Source: Thermoleophilia bacterium (GTDB lineage Bacteria; Actinomycetota; Thermoleophilia; Miltoncostaeales; Miltoncostaeaceae). Taken from it: a stretch of 40,167 bases of DNA. Positions 23,397 through 29,688 of this stretch are shown piece after piece. Numbering within the stretch: the stretch's first letter is position 1; each line of letters opens with the position of its first letter. The position numbers were made by a program, and so were the translations under genes. Below the pieces are notes generated by a model. That model did no database searches. It saw nothing but the letters and a program-made list of their open reading frames with translations, and was not told the origin of the DNA. Location of the stretch: assembly GCA_025455865.1 (NCBI GenBank), contig JALOLS010000016.1, forward strand, positions 1 through 40,167, in the 5' to 3' direction.

Positions 23397-23632
23397 CCGG
23401 GATCCCCAGGGTCGCCCGGTGGGGGCTCGCGGTGCTGCTGCTCGGCGCCGCGGTCGGGGAGGCGATCGTCGGGGCGTGGCTGTTCGCCGCGCTCTTCCTG
23501 GCCACCGCCCTGCTGGTGGCCGTCTCCGGGCTCGGGCCCGACCGGCCGGGCCGCGCGGCGGCCGACCGCGTGCTCACCGTGGCCGCCGCCGTCCTGCTGC
23601 TGGCCGCCGCGGTGCTCGCCCTCGCGGGGTAG
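23393..23632 (+). CDS. Small membrane protein
   Basis: A 79-residue protein with two or three hydrophobic helices (GLAVLLLGAAVGEAIVGAWL; FAALFLATALLVAVSGLG; a last one in VLTVAAAVLLLAAAVLALAG) joined by a short Arg/Asp-containing loop. No family recognised. GTG 23393 has no ribosome site of its own; it overlaps the stop of a seven-codon leader frame. It converges with the PhoU-like gene, whose stop is 6 bases away. Confidence 0.65.
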   Translation: MTGIPRVARWGLAVLLLGAAVGEAIVGAWLFAALFLATALLVAVSGLGPDRPGRAAADRVLTVAAAVLLLAAAVLALAG

Positions 23633-23638
23633 CCCGCC

Positions 23639-24337
23639 TCACACGCTCGACACCGAGATGTCCAGCAGCACGCGCCCGGCGTCGTCGAGGCGGTCGGCGG
23701 CGTTGGACAGGTGGCGGTAGACCTCACGCCGGCGCAGCGCGTCGAGCAGGCGGTCGAAGCCGTGCGCCACCTCGTCCCCCGGCGTCGCGCCCTCCAGCAG
23801 CATCCGCCCGTCGGCCGGGAACAGGCCGGCGATCGCCCGCCGGTAGGCCTTCTCCACGTTGCGCTCGCACTTGTGCACCCGCTGCACGTGCGTCTCGACG
23901 GCGGCGGGGTCGTCGCGCAGGGCGGCCACCGCGTCGCGCAGCGCCACCGCCCCCTCGCGGAGCTCGGCCGCCATCTCCTGCATGCCCTCGTCCGGGGCGA
24001 CCTTGAGCACCTCCATCTCGCGCACGCCGGTCTTGGCGTAGTTCAGGACGTCGTCGAGCGCCCGGATGGCCGCCCCGGTGAGGTCGCGGTCCCAGGGGAC
24101 GGCGAAGGCCCGGTTCAGCACGTCGGTGTTGCGCTGGCGCAGCACGTCCCCCGCCTTCTCGAGCTCCCGCACCCGCGCGGCGAGCTCCGGCCGGCGCGTC
24201 AGCAGGAGCTCGACGAACGCGTCGAGCGCGTCGACGGCGACCCCGCACTGGTCGCCCAGCAGGTCGACGAAGTCCGGCACCCGCGGGAACAGGTGGCGCA
24301 TGACCCTGGCGACGAACGGGTTCTGGCGGGCGGGCAT
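23639..24337 (-). CDS. PhoU-like DUF47 protein paired with the PiT transporter
   Basis: A 232-residue all-helical protein of the DUF47/PhoU-divergent family. Typical features are the N-terminal FPRVPDFVDLLGDQCGVAVD, a central helix with LVKA-like VLKVAPDEGMQEMAAEL, and the closing segment RREVYRHLSNAADRLDDAGR. Such proteins are encoded next to PiT phosphate carriers and are thought to regulate them. The ATG at 24337 overlaps the PiT stop (ATGA), so the two are translated together. No metal-binding ExxxD repeats of classical PhoU were obvious beyond the RLDD segment. Confidence 0.85.
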   Translation of the reverse strand: MPARQNPFVARVMRHLFPRVPDFVDLLGDQCGVAVDALDAFVELLLTRRPELAARVRELEKAGDVLRQRNTDVLNRAFAVPWDRDLTGAAIRALDDVLNYAKTGVREMEVLKVAPDEGMQEMAAELREGAVALRDAVAALRDDPAAVETHVQRVHKCERNVEKAYRRAIAGLFPADGRMLLEGATPGDEVAHGFDRLLDALRRREVYRHLSNAADRLDDAGRVLLDISVSSV

Positions 24338-25347
24338 CAGGCCGCCGCCGCGATCCCGGCCCACACCAGCCAGATGAGCGCGCCCATCACCGCCGCGCTC
24401 GGCACGGTGACCAGCCAGGTGAACAGCATCGCCTTGCCCGTCTCCCATCCGACCGACCGCGGCCGCTCGGCCGCCCCGGTCCCCATGATGGTCGAGCTGA
24501 CCACGTGGGTGGTGGACACCGGCCCGCCCATGAGCGCCGCGCCGTAGATGACCCCGGCCGAGGCGAGCTGCGTCGTGGCCCCGTGCAGGGGGCGCAGGTG
24601 GTAGACGCCGAATCCGAGCGTCCGCACGATCCGCCACCCCCCGGTCAGCGCCCCGACGGTGAGCGCCGAGGCGCTCAGGGCCACCACCCAGATCGGGACG
24701 GCGAACGCCGCCAGCGAGCCTGAGAGCACCAGGGCCAGGGTGATGATGCCCATCGTCTTCTGCGCGTCGTTGGCGCCGTGGGCGAACGCCAGGAACGCGC
24801 ACGAGACGACCTGGACCCAGCGAAGCTGCCGGTTGGCCCGGGGGGTGGCCCCGCGCAGGAGCGCCCGGGCGGCCCGCAGGGCCAGGAACCCGCCGAGGAA
24901 GCCGAGCACCGGCGAGAGCAGGAGCGCCGCGGCGATCTTGCACAGGCCCACGAGCTCACCCTGGGCGAGGGCCTCCCCGCCCCACACCACCGCGCCGGGC
25001 CCGGCGCCCATGACCACCGCGCCGGTGAGCCCGCCGACGAGGGCGTGCGTCGAGGAGGAGGGGATGCCGCCCAGCCACGTCACCACGTTCCAGGCCATCG
25101 CCCCGCCCACGCCGGCCGCCACCATCCGCAGCGCGTCGGCGGGCGCCTCGCCGCCGAGCTGCACGAAGGAGCCGATCGTGTCGGCCACCGCCGTCCCCAC
25201 CACCAGCGGCCCGGTGAAGCCGAAGACGGCCACGATGAGCGCGGCCTGCGCGGGGCGCAGGGCCCGGGTGGCGATGCTCGCGGCGGTCAGGTCCGCCATG
25301 TCGTGGAAGCCGCTGGTGACGTCGAAGGCGACACAGGCCAGGATCAC
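24337..25347 (-). CDS. pit: PiT-family inorganic phosphate transporter
   Basis: About 336 residues with 9-10 membrane helices and both duplicated PiT signatures: FDVTSGFHDMADLTAAS near the N-terminus and FLAFAHGANDAQKTMGIITL in the second half, plus LGGIPSSSTHALVGGLTGA and GGPVSTTHVVSSTIMG. It imports phosphate, usually with a cation. Start is uncertain: GTG 25347 is the first conventional start but leaves a short first helix, whereas a CTG at 25371 lies 4 bases after AGGGGGG and would complete that helix, so the gene may begin there. TAGATT upstream could be its -10. It forms a unit with the DUF47 gene. Confidence 0.9.
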   Translation of the reverse strand: MILACVAFDVTSGFHDMADLTAASIATRALRPAQAALIVAVFGFTGPLVVGTAVADTIGSFVQLGGEAPADALRMVAAGVGGAMAWNVVTWLGGIPSSSTHALVGGLTGAVVMGAGPGAVVWGGEALAQGELVGLCKIAAALLLSPVLGFLGGFLALRAARALLRGATPRANRQLRWVQVVSCAFLAFAHGANDAQKTMGIITLALVLSGSLAAFAVPIWVVALSASALTVGALTGGWRIVRTLGFGVYHLRPLHGATTQLASAGVIYGAALMGGPVSTTHVVSSTIMGTGAAERPRSVGWETGKAMLFTWLVTVPSAAVMGALIWLVWAGIAAAA

Positions 25348-25406
25348 CGCGACGACGAGGGCCGTGACCAGGGCGCCCCCCTTCGACGGCCGGCCGGAGC
25401 GGCAAT

Positions 25407-26498
25407 CTACCCGGACGGCTCCGGGGCGCCGGCCGCCCGCCGCACCGCCGCGCGGCCGCGGCGGCGCACCGCGCCGGCCTGCCGCCACGCCCAGACCGCG
25501 GGAGCGGGCAGGCAGGCCAGGCCGACGGCGACCAGCACGCGCGACCAGGTGGCCGGGAGCTCGGACGGCACCACCGCGTGCCACAGCACCCCGAGGCGCC
25601 CGAGGAGCGCGGCCCCGCCCACCAGCCACGCGGCGCCGGCCAGCACCGCCGCCTCGGCCGCCGGGGTGCGGCGCCGGGCGGCGAGCCACGCCGTCACCGC
25701 GGCGACCGGGGCCAGGACCCACAGGGCGACCTGCAGCGCGGGCGGGATCGACGGGGCGATCCCGGTCGTGAACCCCTCCCGCGGCGCGGCGAGCGCGTCG
25801 GCCACCCCGAGCGCCGACCCGGCGCCGACCGCCGCAAGCGCCGCCCCCCGTGCGAGGGCGGCCGCACGGGGCTCGGCCAGGCGGGCCGCGCCGAGCGCGA
25901 GCGCGCCGGCCAGGGCCAGCAGGCCCGCCACCCACCACGCGGTGGCCGGCCGCGGCACCCAGTCGAGCCGCCCGGTCACCACCGCGGCCCGGCCGTCCAC
26001 CCGGATCGGGACCTCCCACCGCTGCACGACCCGGGGCACCCCGGGATCGGCGCGCACCGCCGCCGGCGGGCTGCGGGACATCCAGTGGGCGCGGTGGTCG
26101 TGCCAGACGACGACCGGCCGATCGGCCACCCGCCGCCACTCCGGCGCCGCGCGCGCCGCCTGACGGTCGATGACGACGGCCCCGAAGCGGTCGGCGTTGG
26201 GCGCGACGCTCGGCGACCGGGTGTTCTCCCAGGCGCCGTCCGGGGTCAGCCGCAGGTACGGCTCGCCGGCATAGCCCAGCACCACCAGCTCACCGGGCCC
26301 GCGCCACCGGAGCCGCAGGCGATCGTCGCCCCCGAGGGCGTCGACCTGCACCGGCAGGCCGGCCGGCCGCGGGGTGGCGCCGGCGATGCGGTAGTCGGTG
26401 GCCGTGCCCGCCCCCGCGTGGGCGCGGGCGTCGGGGGCGGCGAGGAGGGTGGCGGCGATCGCCGCCACCAGCACGGCGAGGAGGGCCGGTCGGTGCAC
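25407..26498 (-). CDS. Exported/membrane protein with five C-terminal helices
   Basis: A 363-residue protein with a signal peptide (ALLAVLVAAIAATLLAAPDA, cleavage near ARA-HAG), an extracytoplasmic beta-rich domain of about 160 residues containing VVVWHDHRAHWMSRSPPA, and then five membrane helices with an Arg-rich cytoplasmic tail. I recall similar actinobacterial proteins without firm function, some encoded near copper genes; the HDHRAHW motif could bind metal, but this is speculative. GTG 26498 is chosen because it starts the signal peptide and lies exactly 7 bases after TACCCT. It is read in the same direction as the PiT gene 60 bases downstream. Confidence 0.75.
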   Translation of the reverse strand: MHRPALLAVLVAAIAATLLAAPDARAHAGAGTATDYRIAGATPRPAGLPVQVDALGGDDRLRLRWRGPGELVVLGYAGEPYLRLTPDGAWENTRSPSVAPNADRFGAVVIDRQAARAAPEWRRVADRPVVVWHDHRAHWMSRSPPAAVRADPGVPRVVQRWEVPIRVDGRAAVVTGRLDWVPRPATAWWVAGLLALAGALALGAARLAEPRAAALARGAALAAVGAGSALGVADALAAPREGFTTGIAPSIPPALQVALWVLAPVAAVTAWLAARRRTPAAEAAVLAGAAWLVGGAALLGRLGVLWHAVVPSELPATWSRVLVAVGLACLPAPAVWAWRQAGAVRRRGRAAVRRAAGAPEPSG

Positions 26499-26505
26499 CC
26501 CGCCG

Positions 26506-26511
26506 AGGGTA
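26506..26511 (-). promoter_or_regulatory. -10 element TACCCT for the membrane-protein gene
   Basis: TACCCT on the minus strand, 7 bases, GTG 26498; no Shine-Dalgarno site. Predicted leaderless. Confidence 0.5.
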
Positions 26512-26594
26512 GCCGCAGGACCGGCCCGCCCGGCCCGGCGCGTCGCGGTTACGCGCCCCGCCCTCAAGGTCCGGGGAGGGGCGTCCGATCCGAC

Positions 26595-26628
26595 GGGGGC
26601 GAACGCCCCCCGGCCGCCCGCCCCCGTC
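26595..26628 (+). promoter_or_regulatory. Two mutually exclusive stems in the leader of the 31-residue peptide gene
   Basis: GGGGGC (26595-26600) can pair with GCCCCC at 26605-26610 across GAAC, or, extended leftward to GACGGGGGC from 26592, with GCCCCCGTC at 26620-26628. The two pairings cannot coexist. They lie about 30-60 bases before the peptide start. A switch-like leader is possible, but such pairings arise easily in GC-rich DNA. Confidence 0.3.
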
Positions 26629-26657
26629 AGGCGGCCGCAGAGACCCGAGGAGCCCCC

Positions 26658-26753
26658 ATGCGCCGTCGCCTGATCGCCCTGTACGTCTCCGCCGCCGGCA
26701 TCGCCACCCTGGCCACCGCGGCCGCCGCGTCGGCGGCCAGCTGGATCAAGTAG
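26658..26753 (+). CDS. 31-residue exported peptide
   Basis: A short frame preceded by GAGGAG 6 bases before ATG 26658, one of the better ribosome sites in the window. The product is almost wholly a signal peptide: an MRRR start, a hydrophobic core (LIALYVSAAGIATLATA) and an AxA cleavage area, leaving only a few residues such as ASWIK or SWIK after processing. That layout is seen in secreted peptide signals, but also in decayed exported genes. Its stop overlaps the stop of the converging third LAL gene by 8 bases. No homologue is recalled. Coding is supported by the ribosome site and the coherent signal peptide. Confidence 0.6.
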   Translation: MRRRLIALYVSAAGIATLATAAAASAASWIK

Positions 26754-29460
26754 GGGGCGCCCCGAGGGCGGCGTGGCCGGGCGCGATCCCGGCCACGCGC
26801 CCGGCTCCCGCGCCGGACAGGTCGCCGTCGGTGATGAGCCCGCGCTCGCGGGCCACGTGCACCGCGGCGGTGCGGGTCGACACCCCGAGCCGTGCGAACA
26901 CCCGGGCGACATGCCGGGCGACCGTGCGCTCGCTGATGAACAGGCGCTCGCCGACCTCTCGGTTGGTCAGCCCCATCGCGATCCCCGAAAGCACCTCGAC
27001 CTCGCGGGCCGAGAGCGCGGTGCCCGGCGCCGGCGCCGACGAGGCCCCGCGCGAGGGGACCCGCCGGCCGCGGCCGCGGAGCGCCGCCTCGGCCCGCTGA
27101 CGCCAGCCGCCGGCGCCCATCGCCTCGAACGCCGCCCGGGCGTGCATGAGGTCATCCTCGCCGGCCGCCCCGGCGTCGCGGTCGAGCCCGGCCTGCAGGA
27201 GGGCCCAGGCCGCCCACCAGGCCATGCCGAGGGCCTGCAGCCGGTCGGCGGCCTCCCGGGACGCCGCGGCCCCGCCACCCGAGAGCCGCGCATGGGCGAG
27301 CGGCAGGAACGCCGCGGCGAGCGTGCCCCCGCCCGCGGCCAGGCGCGCGAGGGCGTCGGCGCACGCCCGGGCGGTCCGGTCGTCGCCGGCCATGACCCCG
27401 GCGGTGAGCAGCGGCGGGGCCAGCAGGCGGTCGTCGGTGGCCGACCACATGCCGAGCGCGGCGCCCGCGACGGCCCTGGCCTCCCTCCGCTGGCCGAGGG
27501 CGGCCGAGGCGAGGGCGTGACCGGTCGCGATCCCGGCGAGCTGCTCGAACAGGGTGCGGTCCAGCGTGGCCGCCCCGGCCAGGGCGTGCGAATGCTCCAC
27601 CGCGGCCTCCAGCCGCCCCTCGGCGACCAGAAGCCAGGCGAGCGGCGGGTCGGCCGGGGTCGGCGAGGGCAGGCCGATCGCCTCCCACCCCGCGGCCGCC
27701 TGCTCGAGGCGCTCCCGGGCGCCCTCGAGGTCGCCGAGCGCGGCGAGGGCCTCGCCCAGGTTGCCGAGCAGGACCAGGCGGTGCTCCTCCACCCCGGCCT
27801 CGGCGGCCCGGGCGATCCCCTCGCGGGCGATGCGGGCGGCGGCGGCGGGCTGCCCGGCGCCGAGGAGCGCGTGGCTCTCGTGGATGGCCGCGAACGTGGC
27901 GTTCCGCCGGCCGCCGGCGCCGGCCGCCTCGCGGCGGGCCGTGCCGAAGGCCTCGAGGGCCTCGCCGAGCGCGCCCGCGCCCGACCGCGAATGCCCCCAC
28001 ACCACCAGCGCACGGGTGGCCGCCTCGTGGGCGCCGGCCGAGGTGGCATGCCGGCGGGCCTCGGCGGCCAGGACCGTCGCGCGGCCGTGCCGCGACATCA
28101 TCGCCGACATGTGCGCGGCCGTCGCCAGGGCCTCGGCGCGGGCGGCGCCGACCCCGGGCGCGTCGGCGGCGGCGGCGAGGGTGGCGAAGGCCGCCTCGTG
28201 CTCGCCCAGGCGCCAGCGGGCCGCGGCGGCCTCCTCCGCGCAGGCGAGCGCGCCGCGCCCGTCACCCGCGGCGGCCAGACGGCGGCCGGCCCGCTCGAGC
28301 GCCTCGGCGCCCTCGGCCCAGGCCCCGAGCCCCACCAGCGCGAAGCCCCGCTCGGCGGCGGCGGCGGCCCGGCCCGGGGCGTCGGCGGGCGCCCACGACA
28401 GCGCCCGGCCGGCGTGGGCGAGGGCCGCGGCCGGGTCCCCCGCGGCGCGCGCGGCGGCGGCGGCCCGGGTCCCGAGCACGAGCACCGCATCGGGGTCGGC
28501 CGCGCCGACGGCGTGACGGACGAGGTCCTCGGCGCCGTCGCCGAGCGCCCGCCCGGCATGGAGCGCCGCCTGATGGCGGCGGCGGCGTGCCGAGCGCCCC
28601 TCCCCGGCGGCCAGGGCGGCCAGGGCCAGCGGGTCGGCCACGCGCCAGGCCAGGGGTCCCGGCGCCGGGTCGGGGGCGATCAGGCCGGCCGCCGCGATCT
28701 CGTCGAGCCGGTCCTCGACCCATGCCGCGCCCATGCCGGACAGGCGGGACAGGCGGGCGGCGGTGATGCGGGGCGGGGCGACGGTGAGCCAGCGGGCGAC
28801 CTCGCGGGCACCGGGGGCCAGGGCGCCGAGCGGGGCCAGCGCCCGCGCCGCGAGGTCCGGCGGCACCGGGAACGGCGCGTCGCCCCCGGGCCACCGGTGC
28901 GCGGCCCGGGCCAGGCAGACCAGCCGCCCGGCCAGACCGGCGCCCAGATCCAGCACCCGCCGGGCGGCGTCGGGGTCGAGCCCCGGGGCCGCGGCGGCCA
29001 CCAGCGCGCGGGCGTCGTCCGGCCCGAGCACCCCCGCCTGAGCGACCACGCCGGTGCCCGGGTCGGCCGCGAGCACGGCCAGCGCGACGGTCCCGCTGCC
29101 GGCGAGGGCGATGCGCAGCGCCCGGGCGTCGGCCGTCCCGATCTCGCCGGCGAGCAGGGCCACCGGGCGCAGCCGACCGGCCCGCACGGGGTTCGACGGC
29201 AGGCCGGCGTCGTCCAGCCCCCGGCCGACCCGGATGAGCGCCGGGGCCGGCCCGGCGGGGACCCCGACGACCCGCGCGCCGTGCTCGGCCAGCGCCGCCG
29301 CGGCCTCCTCGACCAGCCGGTCACGACCGGCGCCGTCCGGCCCCACCACGGCGACCAGCCCGGGCTGGGTCAGGGCGCCGGCGACGAGGGCGTCGACGAT
29401 CCCGTCGCGCCCGGTCAGGGCGGGATCGCGCAGACCGCGGACGGCTTGGGGGGCCGACAC
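26746..29460 (-). CDS. LAL-like transcriptional regulator with degenerate P-loop, third of three
   Basis: A 904-residue protein. LTGRDGIVDALV marks the STAND-type N-terminus, but the expected Walker A reads GPDGAGRDRL (about 40-49): the essential Lys is Arg and the Ser/Thr is Asp, and no clear Walker B follows. The middle is a long Ala-rich helical-repeat region, and the C-terminus has a full LuxR helix-turn-helix (LSAREVEVLSGIAMGLTNRE then ERTVARHVARVFARLGV) plus a 45-residue tail. It should bind DNA but probably not hydrolyse ATP. Start: GTG 29460 sits 7 bases after TAGGAT; an in-frame ATG at 29469 overlaps that hexamer and is less likely. It diverges from the EAL gene and converges with the 31-residue peptide gene. 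Confidence 0.85.
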   Translation of the reverse strand: MSAPQAVRGLRDPALTGRDGIVDALVAGALTQPGLVAVVGPDGAGRDRLVEEAAAALAEHGARVVGVPAGPAPALIRVGRGLDDAGLPSNPVRAGRLRPVALLAGEIGTADARALRIALAGSGTVALAVLAADPGTGVVAQAGVLGPDDARALVAAAAPGLDPDAARRVLDLGAGLAGRLVCLARAAHRWPGGDAPFPVPPDLAARALAPLGALAPGAREVARWLTVAPPRITAARLSRLSGMGAAWVEDRLDEIAAAGLIAPDPAPGPLAWRVADPLALAALAAGEGRSARRRRHQAALHAGRALGDGAEDLVRHAVGAADPDAVLVLGTRAAAAARAAGDPAAALAHAGRALSWAPADAPGRAAAAAERGFALVGLGAWAEGAEALERAGRRLAAAGDGRGALACAEEAAAARWRLGEHEAAFATLAAAADAPGVGAARAEALATAAHMSAMMSRHGRATVLAAEARRHATSAGAHEAATRALVVWGHSRSGAGALGEALEAFGTARREAAGAGGRRNATFAAIHESHALLGAGQPAAAARIAREGIARAAEAGVEEHRLVLLGNLGEALAALGDLEGARERLEQAAAGWEAIGLPSPTPADPPLAWLLVAEGRLEAAVEHSHALAGAATLDRTLFEQLAGIATGHALASAALGQRREARAVAGAALGMWSATDDRLLAPPLLTAGVMAGDDRTARACADALARLAAGGGTLAAAFLPLAHARLSGGGAAASREAADRLQALGMAWWAAWALLQAGLDRDAGAAGEDDLMHARAAFEAMGAGGWRQRAEAALRGRGRRVPSRGASSAPAPGTALSAREVEVLSGIAMGLTNREVGERLFISERTVARHVARVFARLGVSTRTAAVHVARERGLITDGDLSGAGAGRVAGIAPGHAALGAPPT

Positions 29461-29467
29461 GGACCCC

Positions 29468-29473
29468 ATCCTA
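29468..29473 (-). promoter_or_regulatory. -10 element TAGGAT for the third LAL gene
   Basis: TAGGAT on the minus strand, 7 bases, GTG 29460. It decides the start in favour of GTG 29460 over ATG 29469, which would lie inside the promoter hexamer. Confidence 0.5.
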
Positions 29474-29688
29474 CGGAAACGTGGGCAGAGATTCCTCAAG
29501 GTCTCGGCGGAAAAGCCGATGGAATCGCCGTCCCACGCCTCTCGGAGACCGCCCCCATCACGCCCCCAGTCGACTCCGCCGTCCCCGCCGGCCCAGCAGA
29601 GGCCGCTGCGGGGCGGGTCCTGCACCCCGCGGGCCTCATCGCCCGGGCCGCCGAGCGGCCTGGGCGGGCCGCCGGGATCGCGGCCCTG

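Noticed and set aside
25371-25371. CTG as the definite start of the PiT gene
   Set aside because: Context is attractive (AGGGGGG 4 bases upstream), but CTG starts are rare and a GTG is available, so it is reported only as an alternative.
29474-29540. Possible riboswitch in the leader of the EAL gene (GGAAACGTGGG and a CGGC-GGAAAA-GCCG hairpin)
   Set aside because: Compared from memory with c-di-GMP, cobalamin, fluoride and ydaO-type consensus patterns; conserved cores were not found.
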